In this document: piece by piece, positions 57,175-64,000 of the stretch
Layout: each line of letters opens with the position of its first letter
How positions within the stretch are numbered: position 1 is the first letter of the stretch
NCBI GenBank assembly: GCA_004010935.1
Contig: CP026511.1
Location: 124,001 to 188,000 of the forward strand
Origin: Pseudomonadaceae bacterium SI-3
Lineage (GTDB): Bacteria > Pseudomonadota > Gammaproteobacteria > Pseudomonadales > Pseudomonadaceae
Length of the DNA: 64,000 bases
Direction of reading: 5' to 3'
Notes under the pieces: model-generated
Database searches by the model: none
What the model saw: the letters and a program-made list of their open reading frames with translations, nothing else
What the model was told of the DNA's origin: nothing
Made by a program: the position numbers and the translations under genes

Positions 57175-58122
57175 TCAGCCCGCCGATCGGCTGACTTCCA
57201 GCACCACCGCCGCAATCCGGTCGCATTCGGTATAGGCGCCGTCGAGCAGCTCTTCACCGAAGACATCGGGATCGACTTCTCGATATCGCCATTCCAGCCC
57301 GTGACCTTCGAGACGCTGCTCGATTTCGCGGCGGAACGGGTCCTGATTGCCCTTCATCGCTACGCCGGTATAGAGCAGCAAGGTGCCGCGCGGGGCGAGA
57401 CGCGCCAGTGCGCTGTCGAAAATCGCCAGGGAAAGCCCGGCCCCCAAGGGGCCACCGCCGTGGCGATAGGCGCGCTCGTCCGGATCGACCAGATAGGGCG
57501 GGTTGGCCAGGATCAGGTCGAACTGACCGTCTATGTCATTGAGCAGATCGCTATGGTGGGCCTTCAGGTTGTCGGCTTCGGCCAGGGCTGCGTTGATGCG
57601 GGTCATGCGCAGCGCGGCCGGGTTGATGTCCACCGCCAGCACCTCGGCCTGTGGCCGTGCCAGTGCCGTCAGGATGGCCCCCGCACCGGAGCCGCATCCG
57701 ATGTCCACGGCTCGCCCGATATGACCTTTGTGGTTGTTCAGGTGGGCCAGGATTGCATTGGCGAACCGGTAGGTGTCCGGGCCGAAAAACACGGCGTCTG
57801 CCGCGTCGGTGGGGTAGGCCGAGTGTACGAACACCTGGCCGTCGAGGCTCGACATCCGCACCCGGCTACGCCAGCGTGAGTCGCTGGGGGCAAGCACGCC
57901 GGCTTGATCCATCAGGCTGAAAATTGCCGGCGGCAGCAGCTCATGCTGGAACGGCCGGCTCCAGCCGAAGACACCTTCCAGATCTTTAGCCAGCTGGTTT
58001 TCCACCCGCGCGTTGACCCGCTCGTGCGTCAGCGGCGTGGGGGTGATGAAGTGATAACCGCGCTCGCGCAGCGCCTGGGCCAGGTGCAGCAGCGCGCGGT
58101 CCTGGGCAGTTTCCGTGGGCAT
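57175..58122 (-). CDS. Class I SAM-dependent methyltransferase
   Basis: A 315-residue methyltransferase. SAM-binding motif I is AVDIGCGSGAGAI, the post-I acidic residue is in VLAVDINPAAL, and the NPPY catalytic motif (LILANPPYLVDP) marks N- or glutamine-methylating enzymes of the HemK/RlmG type. An N-terminal domain of about 120 residues precedes the Rossmann fold. Substrate unknown. It follows the HDO gene by 24 bases on the same strand and is probably co-transcribed. Confidence 0.87.
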   Translation of the reverse strand: MPTETAQDRALLHLAQALRERGYHFITPTPLTHERVNARVENQLAKDLEGVFGWSRPFQHELLPPAIFSLMDQAGVLAPSDSRWRSRVRMSSLDGQVFVHSAYPTDAADAVFFGPDTYRFANAILAHLNNHKGHIGRAVDIGCGSGAGAILTALARPQAEVLAVDINPAALRMTRINAALAEADNLKAHHSDLLNDIDGQFDLILANPPYLVDPDERAYRHGGGPLGAGLSLAIFDSALARLAPRGTLLLYTGVAMKGNQDPFRREIEQRLEGHGLEWRYREVDPDVFGEELLDGAYTECDRIAAVVLEVSRSAG

Positions 58123-58146
58123 TTCAGATTCCCTGGCGAGTTCGCC

Positions 58147-59595
58147 TCAATTGAATAATCCGGTGAAGATGCGGGTGGCCAACAGCCCGGCCGCGCTGTG
58201 ATGGCGCGTCGGTGCCAACAGCGGCAGCAGGTGGCGCATGCGTGCTTCACGTGTGGGCAGCTGTGTCAGTTGCTGCTCGAGCAGCAAGGCTTCTTGATCG
58301 AAGTCGCTGACGTGCTGGCCCTGCTGCACCAGCGCCGGCTTTGCCGGCCGCTCGGTAGATGTCCGTCGACGGCTGCTGAACGGCACCTGGCGTTGTGCAA
58401 GCGACGGGTGCGGCTTGCCACGGGTGGGCGTCTGCTCGGCCAGCCAGTCGCCAGCGATCCAGTCGTGAATCAGTTGCTGCTCGTGGGCGCTGAACACGCC
58501 GAACATCGGGGCCTGTTCGCCGGTAATCAGCTGCCAGAATCGGCTGTGCTGTGGGTCTTCGTGACGCTTGATCCAGCTGCGGCGCTGCAGCGTCTCGATG
58601 AATTGCGGGATCTGTTCCGGCTCGGCCAGCCATTGGTTCACGGTACGCCCATCGAAGCGGCAGTAGTCCGAATGCACGAACTGGCCGACGCCGGCCTTTT
58701 TCTCCAGCACGCGCATCACTTCCTGCTCGGGTTCAAAACCGCAAATCACCGAAAGCGTGCTCGCACCCAGATCATTCAGGCGATAGCCGTTCATGACTCG
58801 TCGATAGAATTCTTCGCTGTCGCCCACCTGCGGCCAGGCCGCAAGCAAACCTTGAATGGCCTTCTTCGCATGGCCGTTGTCGGCGTTGTCGACCGTCACG
58901 TGCAAGGTGAAGTAATAGGGGTCGATGCCCAGCTCGGTGAGCTCGTAGGAGCTGATCAAGAGGTGCAGCGGGAGCTGTTCGTAGCCGAGGTTGAAACCGA
59001 TCACCTCAGGCAGGAACTGCTCGGCGTGCTCAGCCAGCGCGAGCTGGATGGCCCCCTGAACGAAGTTGTCGTCATCCAGCGTCTGCCAGTCGTCACAGCC
59101 CTGGCTGGCGAGCAGCTTGCGGTAAAGCACCACGTGGTTCTTTTCCGGCTGACCTTCGCCCAGCTCCTCGAGATAGGTCTGAATCAGCGAAGTGAAACGC
59201 GCATCGTCCCAGCGCTGCAGCAGGCCATAGAGCCAGGCGCCATCGACCAGTTTGGTCGGTGCCACGCCGCGCAGAAAATGCAGCGCATGAGCCTTGCTGG
59301 TGAAGTAGCGGCGTGGCCCGCCGGCGCGGCGTTCGTCGAGGTAGGCCTGATACTGCCCGCCGACCTTTGCCGTGTGTGCGTCCAGCCAATCCCCGAGCCC
59401 GGCTGGGTCGTGCGGCAGGTCGCAGGGCATCGCTGAGGCTTCGTCCAACTGTGCATTGAGGTAGTCAGCGGCGCGATTGCGCACGGCTGCGTCATCGGGA
59501 GCGTCGAGCAGGGCGAAGTAAAGTGCCCTGGAAGGCGCTGCCACCTCACAGGTTACAGGCGTGGTGTCGACGGGCAGGCTTCGAGTCAGTTGCAT
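58147..59595 (-). CDS. Iron-containing redox enzyme, heme-oxygenase-like diiron (HDO) fold
   Basis: A 482-residue protein resembling the iron-containing redox enzyme family (Haem_oxygenas_2). Candidate diiron ligands are E143/E144 and H154 (YLEELGEGQPEKNH), E197 or E206 (LPEVIGFNLGYEQ), and H232, D236, D239 and H242 (LHVTVDNADNGH). The C-terminal 100 residues are basic and low-complexity. HDO relatives oxidise fatty acids or amino acids in biosynthesis; its substrate is unknown. It is the first gene of a probable two-gene operon with the methyltransferase. Confidence 0.8.
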   Translation of the reverse strand: MQLTRSLPVDTTPVTCEVAAPSRALYFALLDAPDDAAVRNRAADYLNAQLDEASAMPCDLPHDPAGLGDWLDAHTAKVGGQYQAYLDERRAGGPRRYFTSKAHALHFLRGVAPTKLVDGAWLYGLLQRWDDARFTSLIQTYLEELGEGQPEKNHVVLYRKLLASQGCDDWQTLDDDNFVQGAIQLALAEHAEQFLPEVIGFNLGYEQLPLHLLISSYELTELGIDPYYFTLHVTVDNADNGHAKKAIQGLLAAWPQVGDSEEFYRRVMNGYRLNDLGASTLSVICGFEPEQEVMRVLEKKAGVGQFVHSDYCRFDGRTVNQWLAEPEQIPQFIETLQRRSWIKRHEDPQHSRFWQLITGEQAPMFGVFSAHEQQLIHDWIAGDWLAEQTPTRGKPHPSLAQRQVPFSSRRRTSTERPAKPALVQQGQHVSDFDQEALLLEQQLTQLPTREARMRHLLPLLAPTRHHSAAGLLATRIFTGLFN

Positions 59596-59784
59596 AGATT
59601 CACACGGTGGCAGTGGGGAAACCCCCAGATGATTTTTTGGCCGTCATCAGGCCGGATTAGTTCAGCGTGTCTGCCGAATGGCCGGTCTTCTCGACAACAC
59701 TGCATGCAACTTCTGCGATCGCGCGTCTTCCTAACCTATGGGGATGCCGAGCGGTGTCCGAATGTGCAACCAGACGGAGGTCCC

Positions 59785-60003
59785 ATGAATCAATCCGAAC
59801 GCGGCAAAGAGAACCTGGAAACGATCAACGATCGCAACGATGAGCGTGTCGATCAGGCGAGCAGAACCAGCAATGGCGAAGCCGCCGGAGGCGATCGCGA
59901 CGACGTTCCAGGCGGTGCCTACAACGTCCCGCCGGGGATGGCTGACGATGTCAGTGAGGAAGAGGCGCTCAAGCGCAACAAGCAGGACCGCCCCGAGCGC
60001 TGA
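59785..60003 (+). CDS. Small hydrophilic protein, probably disordered
   Basis: A 72-residue acidic and polar protein (NQSERGKENLETINDRNDER; DDVPGGAYNVPPGMADDVSEEEALKRNK) with no hydrophobic core. A GGAGG ribosome site lies 4 bases before the ATG at 59785. Small proteins of this type are seen in pseudomonads without known function. Nothing further can be assigned. Confidence 0.65.
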   Translation: MNQSERGKENLETINDRNDERVDQASRTSNGEAAGGDRDDVPGGAYNVPPGMADDVSEEEALKRNKQDRPER

Positions 60004-60179
60004 GCAACGGCGGAGCGGAGGTTTGGCCCCGCTCCGCTAGCTGAAAAAAAGCTGGATAGGCACTTAATTTCTGCTGTGTTTCGGTCGCTTGCAGGCAGTA
60101 GGTACACCGCATGCCGTCGTGCCGGGGAGCACGCTCTCTGCTGCAGTGCTGCGGAATAAAGGACTGCCAGAGCCTCGCC

Positions 60180-60515
60180 ATGCGCCAACACAGCCGACTC
60201 ACCTTTCGCCATCTCAGCCGTATTCAAGTCACCAACCGCCTCAGCGGCGACCCCATGGGCTACGTGGCCGACCTGTCGATGGGCGGGCTGCGCCTGGTCG
60301 CGAAGCAACCCCTGGGCGTGAACGGCTGCTACGAAATGTGCCTGCATGTGCCCACCGTAGGCGATCGAACCCGTGAAGTGCAGGTCGTGGTGCTGTGCCA
60401 GTGGGTACGCAAGGATTCCCGCCGTGACAGTTTCGAAATGGGCTTCTCCCTGGACCGGCCGAGTGATGAATACACCCGGCTGATTGGTGAGCTGATGCCC
60501 AGGCGGCGCGACTAG
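60180..60515 (+). CDS. PilZ-domain protein
   Basis: A 111-residue single PilZ domain. The RxxxR-like start region (RQHSRLTFRHLSRIQV) is followed by the D/NxSxxG motif (DLSMGGLRL) expected to bind c-di-GMP and a beta-barrel end. Likely a small c-di-GMP receptor. The stop shares the CTAG with the converging MFS gene, overlapping it by 4 bases. An upstream ATG at 60111 would add unrelated residues. Confidence 0.82.
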   Translation: MRQHSRLTFRHLSRIQVTNRLSGDPMGYVADLSMGGLRLVAKQPLGVNGCYEMCLHVPTVGDRTREVQVVVLCQWVRKDSRRDSFEMGFSLDRPSDEYTRLIGELMPRRRD

Positions 60516-61828
60516 CGATTCACCACCTTTGCCGGCAGCGCGATCACCAGCAGCGAGCCGAGCACCAGACACGCCGCGAAAAACCAGAGTGCCGCACCGC
60601 TTTCCCCGGTGAGGTCGAGCGTAACGCCGATCAACGTATTGCTGACCAGTCCGGCGATGTTCGCCAGGGAGCAGGCCAGGGCAAAGCCGGTTGCCGCCGC
60701 GGTGCCGGTGAGAAAGGTGGCCGGCAGGCTGAAAAAGACCGGAACCGCGCCAATGATCGCCGCTTGGGCGATGGAGAACAGCAGCACCGTTGCCATCACG
60801 TTGTCGGTGAAGGCGGTACTGGTGGCCATGGCTGCGGCGCCGATCCAGAACGGCAGGATGATGTGCCAGCGCCGCTCGCGGAAGCGGTCGGAACTGGCGC
60901 CGAGCACCAGCATGCCAATCACCGCGGCAATGCTGGGCACTGCAGTCAGCAGGCCAATCTCTGAAACATCACTGACACCGGCATTGCGGATAAAGGTCGG
61001 CATCCAGAAGCCCAGCGCATAGGCGCTCAGCAGGATCGCGAAATCGATGCCACCGAGCATCCACACCTTGAGGTTGAAGAAGCCCTGACGAAAAGTTTCG
61101 CCGCTGGCCGGGCTCTGCGCCTCGTCGACGGCCAGGTCGCGCAGCACCTGACCCTGCTCGGTGATGTCCAGCCAGCCGGCGCGCTTTGGGCCGTCGGGCA
61201 GCAGGCGCAGCGCCAGCAGTCCGAGCAGCACGCTGGGGATGCCTTCGAGCAGGAACAGCCATTGCCAGCCACGCAGGCCCTGCACCTGATCGAATGCCCC
61301 GAGAATCCAGCCGGACAAGGGCGCGCCGATCACGCTCGATAGCGGCAGGCCGATCATGAATAGCGCGATGATCCGCCCTCGGCGATAGGTCGGGAACCAC
61401 AACGTCAGGTAATAGAGCACGCCCGGTAGAAAGCCCGCTTCGGCGACGCCCAGCAGCAGGCGCACCACGTAGAACTGCGCCGGCGTGGTGACCAGCATGG
61501 TGCAGGCCGACAGCACGCCCCAGGTGATCATGATCCGCGCGATCCAGACCCGCGCGCCGACACGCTTGAGGATCAGGTTGCTGGGCACTTCGAAGAGGAT
61601 ATAACCGACGAAGAACAGGCCCGCACCCAGGCCGAACGCCGCCTCGCTGAGCTGCAGCTGCTCGGCCATCTGCAGCTTGGCGAAGCCGACATTGATGCGG
61701 TCCAGGTAGGCGGCCAGGTAGCAGAAGCACAGAAACGGAATCAACCGCCAGGCGATCTTTCGATAAAGACGCGGGTTGTTCGGCTCGCCGCTAAGGGCGT
61801 GAGCATCTGGCGCGGGCGCCTGAGGCAT
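60512..61828 (-). CDS. MFS transporter, anion:cation symporter (ACS) type
   Basis: A 438-residue major facilitator with 12 predicted helices. The N-terminus has the ACS signature (RINVGFAKLQMAEQLQLSEAAFGLGAGLFFVGYILFEVPSNLIL). The family moves sugar acids, aromatic acids and tricarboxylates; the substrate is unknown. Its 3' end overlaps the PilZ gene by 4 bases, an unusually tight convergent arrangement. Confidence 0.9.
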   Translation of the reverse strand: MPQAPAPDAHALSGEPNNPRLYRKIAWRLIPFLCFCYLAAYLDRINVGFAKLQMAEQLQLSEAAFGLGAGLFFVGYILFEVPSNLILKRVGARVWIARIMITWGVLSACTMLVTTPAQFYVVRLLLGVAEAGFLPGVLYYLTLWFPTYRRGRIIALFMIGLPLSSVIGAPLSGWILGAFDQVQGLRGWQWLFLLEGIPSVLLGLLALRLLPDGPKRAGWLDITEQGQVLRDLAVDEAQSPASGETFRQGFFNLKVWMLGGIDFAILLSAYALGFWMPTFIRNAGVSDVSEIGLLTAVPSIAAVIGMLVLGASSDRFRERRWHIILPFWIGAAAMATSTAFTDNVMATVLLFSIAQAAIIGAVPVFFSLPATFLTGTAAATGFALACSLANIAGLVSNTLIGVTLDLTGESGAALWFFAACLVLGSLLVIALPAKVVNR

Positions 61829-62307
61829 CGGTCTTCTCCGTGTTGGTCGGGTGTCGAAGCAAGCCCGGCATGTTAATGGAGCCGGGCTGTCGAGTCAGAA
61901 CCTCTGACCCAAGGCGCGCGGCGGAATGTTCCTCGTCGCTCTGCCGTGATGACAGGCGGACTTGACGGAGCTGCACAGCAGCAACTGCATAACTGCCCAG
62001 ACAGTGTCGATACCCCTCTCTGTCCCACCCTCGACATCTTGCCCACTCGCCGGTGCGAGCCGACCCTGTTTCAGCTGCGTCTGCTGTTCCAAAAGAAGAC
62101 CGGTGATGCCACTACCAATCCGAGCATGGCCAAGCGTGCGGCCGGATCGGGCCGGCGCCGGAGGCTGGTTGCTGCTTCGGGCCCGACCCGCTTATGACGA
62201 GTGAGCCGGCGCGAACTCGCCCCGTCTGCACCTGTCGCACCTGTTCGACCGGTGCTCTTCGGTGCGCCTGAAATTGTCCGGCAACTCGCAACCCAACGGA
62301 GACAGGC
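61829..62307. other. Divergent intergenic region MFS-dienelactone hydrolase
   Basis: About 480 bases with no recognised gene. It must hold promoters for both directions. The end (ACGGAGA before 62308) is the ribosome site of the next gene. Otherwise nothing supportable was seen. Confidence 0.4.
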
Positions 62308-63003
62308 ATGACTTCACAGTGGATCGACATTCCCGCGCAAGACGGCAAGACCTTCAAGGGCTACCTGGCACTGCCGCCGGCCGGCCATGGCCCCGGCATC
62401 GTGCTGATTCAGGAAATCTTCGGTGTGAACGAACACATCCAGTCGGTCGCCGATCAGTACGCGTCCGATGGCTACGTTGTAGTGGCCCCGGACCTGTTCT
62501 GGCGCAGCGAACCGGGCGTCCAGCTCGGTTATGGCGAGGAGGACTGGGAGCAGGCCTTCTCGCTGATGCAGGCGCTGGATTTCGATCTGGCGATCGACGA
62601 CCTACGGCGCAGCGTCGAGCTGCTGCGCGGGCGCGATGACTGCAACGGCCGCGTGGCGTCGGTGGGCTATTGCATGGGCGGCGTGCTGTCGTTTCTGAGC
62701 GCAGCCAATGCGGGCGTCGATGCTGCAGTCTGCTACTACCCCGGCAGCATCGAGAAACGCCTGGACCATGCCGAGCGGATTACCTGCCCGACGCTGTTCC
62801 ACTTCGCCGAAGAAGACGACCACATCGATAGTGACGCGGTGGCCGCCGTGCAGGAAAAGATGGCCCAGGTCGGTCAGGCGCAGATCGAGACCTATCCGGG
62901 CGTCGACCACGGCTTCAACTGCTGGGCACGGCCCATGTACAACCAGAACGCTGCGGCGCTGGCCCATGGGCGGAGCTTGGTGTTCCTGGCCGAGAACCTG
63001 TAA
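62308..63003 (+). CDS. Dienelactone hydrolase family protein
   Basis: A 231-residue alpha/beta hydrolase of the dienelactone hydrolase family. The cysteine nucleophile lies in VGYCMGGVLS, the aspartate in EEDDHID and the histidine in GVDHGFNC, a complete Cys-His-Asp triad. ACGGAGA precedes the ATG. It may take part in lactone or aromatic breakdown, but many members have unknown substrates. Confidence 0.9.
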   Translation: MTSQWIDIPAQDGKTFKGYLALPPAGHGPGIVLIQEIFGVNEHIQSVADQYASDGYVVVAPDLFWRSEPGVQLGYGEEDWEQAFSLMQALDFDLAIDDLRRSVELLRGRDDCNGRVASVGYCMGGVLSFLSAANAGVDAAVCYYPGSIEKRLDHAERITCPTLFHFAEEDDHIDSDAVAAVQEKMAQVGQAQIETYPGVDHGFNCWARPMYNQNAAALAHGRSLVFLAENL

Positions 63004-63136
63004 GCAATCCAAGCGGGCCGTGCCCTGAGGGCTGTAGGCACACGCTCTGCTGGCAGTCTGCAGCCACGAAGGGCCCGTGATCGCGAGCAAGCTCGCTCCT
63101 ACATAAGCAGCTCGCTCGGGGCGAACGGTTGCGCCG

Positions 63137-63382
63137 TTCCGCACCCGTAGGAGCCAGCTTGCTGGCGATCCTTGGTCGTTCGGGCAGGGCGCTGACAGGC
63201 AGCACGAAACTGGGCGCCCTTGGCCGTCTCACGGCGGGCCAAGGACTGCGACTGGTTAACCCAGCGTCCCGAGAATGTTCACGCCGACCCGATCCGGAAT
63301 TTCTTTCTGCGACAGCACGTGCAGGCCCGGGCTGAACACCCGTGCGTAGCGCGACAGCAGCGGACGCAGCTGCGGCATCACG
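63137..63382. repeat. Direct repeat, left copy
   Basis: This 246-base segment is repeated at 63545-63789 with one single-base length difference and few mismatches. It starts inside a REP flank (TTCCGCACCCGTAGGAG), runs through 80 bases of spacer and ends within flhA coding sequence. The right copy includes the genuine end of flhA. Confidence 0.9.
63256..63382 (-). pseudogene. Truncated duplicate of the flhA 3' end
   Basis: A 127-base copy of the last 42 codons of flhA, including the TAA stop. It matches the genuine end (63663-63789) at 120 of 127 positions with no gaps. Six of the seven differences are silent and one changes N to K (LSQKEIPD for LSQNEIPD). Upstream homology stops abruptly after VMPQL, where REP flank sequence begins. 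No start codon or ribosome site, so it is not expected to be expressed. Confidence 0.9.
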
Positions 63383-63544
63383 AGAAACCCGCACGGACAG
63401 TGAGCGGGAGCGCCTTTCCGCACTTGTAGGAGCCAGCTTGCTGGCGATCCTTGGTCTGCATGCGAGTAGCCACGACGGATCCTTGATCGCGACCAAGGTC
63501 GCTCCTACATAAGCAGCCCGCACGGACAGTTAGCGGGAGCGCCT

Positions 63545-63789
63545 TTCCGCACCCGTAGGAGCCAGCTTGCTGGCGATCCTGGTCGTTCGGGCAGGGCTCT
63601 GACAGGCAGCACGAAACTGGGCGCCCTTGGCCGTCTCACGGCGCGCCAAGGTCTGCGACTGGTTAACCCAGCGTGCCGAGAATGTTCACCCCGACCCGAT
63701 CCGGAATTTCGTTCTGCGACAGCACGTGCAGGCCAGGGCTGAACACCCGCGCGTAGCGTGACAGCAACGGACGCAGCTGCGGCATCACG
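63545..63789. repeat. Direct repeat, right copy
   Basis: The partner of 63137-63382. It includes REP copy 5, the spacer with the distinctive GGCAGCACGAAACTGGGCGC run and the last 42 codons of the intact flhA. Its position next to the real gene suggests it is the source. Confidence 0.9.
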
Positions 63790-64000
63790 GTAAGGATCGG
63801 CGGGTGGCCGTCCTTGCGCAGCTTCTCCTTCACCACGGGCATGCTGTTCTGCAGTTGGTTGAGCAGGCTCGGCTCCACCGGAATGTTGTCCAGGCTCACC
63901 TGACCGGCTTGCTGGGCGATCGCCAGCGCATTGAGCAGGGTGTTTTCCAGTGCATTTTCCAGCACGAACACCGCCAGTTCGCGGCGATCACCAGCAATCA
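63663..64000 (-). CDS. flhA: Flagellar biosynthesis protein FlhA, C-terminal part
   Basis: The last 112 codons of flhA; the frame is open through the window end (reading GDRRELAVFVLENALE upstream). The C-terminal cytoplasmic domain ends PPILTVMPQLRPLLSRYARVFSPGLHVLSQNEIPD, the FlhA family's terminal pattern. FlhA is the export-gate protein of the flagellar type III apparatus that docks chaperone-substrate complexes. Its 3' end has been copied once into the REP array downstream. Confidence 0.9.
   Translation of the reverse strand, partial: IAGDRRELAVFVLENALENTLLNALAIAQQAGQVSLDNIPVEPSLLNQLQNSMPVVKEKLRKDGHPPILTVMPQLRPLLSRYARVFSPGLHVLSQNEIPDRVGVNILGTLG

Larger units (their letters stand above)
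63079..63579. repeat. Array of five REP palindromes
   Basis: Five copies of the GTAGGAGC REP: 63079-63103 (minus), 63147-63171 (plus), 63426-63450 (plus), 63485-63508 (minus, CGACCAAGGTCG variant) and 63555-63579 (plus). Adjacent copies in opposite orientation form REPIN-like pairs. The array brackets the truncated flhA copy. The whole 63004-63662 gap is repeat-derived. Confidence 0.9.

Noticed and set aside
58198-59436. A 412-codon plus-strand open frame
   Set aside because: Antisense to the HDO protein; no ribosome site or recognisable fold.

Overview
The window is a 64 kb piece of a high-GC gammaproteobacterial chromosome. Gene content and order match the genus Pseudomonas in the broad sense, and most resemble the P. 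stutzeri (Stutzerimonas) group. Markers are the split class II ribonucleotide reductase nrdJa/nrdJb beside zur-znuABC and metNIQ, an ErsA-type sRNA downstream of polA, a LexA-controlled PA0069-type radical SAM gene, DUF2388 paralogues, and REP palindromes of the GTAGGGTGGGCTTCAGCCCACC and GTAGGAGCCAGCTTGCTGGCGATC types. The species call is inference; no rRNA or tRNA gene was seen.

Layout. 1-3.8 kb: 3' end of prlC, a YheV-like zinc-ribbon protein, a DUF1835/DUF3658 protein, an SOS-boxed radical SAM gene and a small membrane protein. 3.8-12.9 kb: one aa3-type cytochrome c oxidase locus with structural genes coxB, coxA and coxC, copper insertion factors CtaG and SCO, SURF1, and the heme O/A synthases CyoE and CtaA. 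A REP doublet interrupts it between coxA and ctaG. 12.9-15.5 kb: methionine ABC importer metNIQ (minus strand). 15.7-17.9 kb: large-subunit catalase katE. 17.9-21.6 kb: zinc regulon, zur-znuC-znuB plus a YgjP-like metallopeptidase on the minus strand and znuA divergent. 21.7-24.6 kb: nrdJa-nrdJb. 24.8-28.5 kb: a GlxA-type regulator divergent from a metallo-beta-lactamase-fold hydrolase, then ppnN. 28.5-33.0 kb: thrB, a DUF2782 protein, polA and the ErsA-like sRNA.

33.2-36.6 kb: a compact minus-strand cluster of three secreted DUF2388 paralogues feeding a 655-residue DUF4105 protein, plus a DUF1127 protein. 36.8-39.7 kb: proton-translocating transhydrogenase pntAA-pntAB-pntB. 40.2-47.9 kb: type II secretion genes gspE to gspM without gspC or the secretin gene gspD. 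47.9-52.4 kb: a tRNA-deacylase/HDOD protein, recG and oxyR. 52.6-63.0 kb: an epimerase-like protein, an alcohol dehydrogenase, a membrane protein, an AEC transporter, a methyltransferase next to a heme-oxygenase-like diiron protein, a PilZ protein, an MFS transporter and a dienelactone hydrolase. 63.0-64.0 kb: a REP-rich segment with a duplicated, truncated 3' piece of flhA beside the genuine flhA, which runs off the window.

Most of the window is core metabolism. The parts most worth a second look are the flhA-fragment duplication in the REP array, the DUF2388/DUF4105 cluster, the ErsA-like RNA, the secretin-less type II secretion operon, the HDO/methyltransferase pair and an inverted-repeat element at 55.6-56.0 kb.
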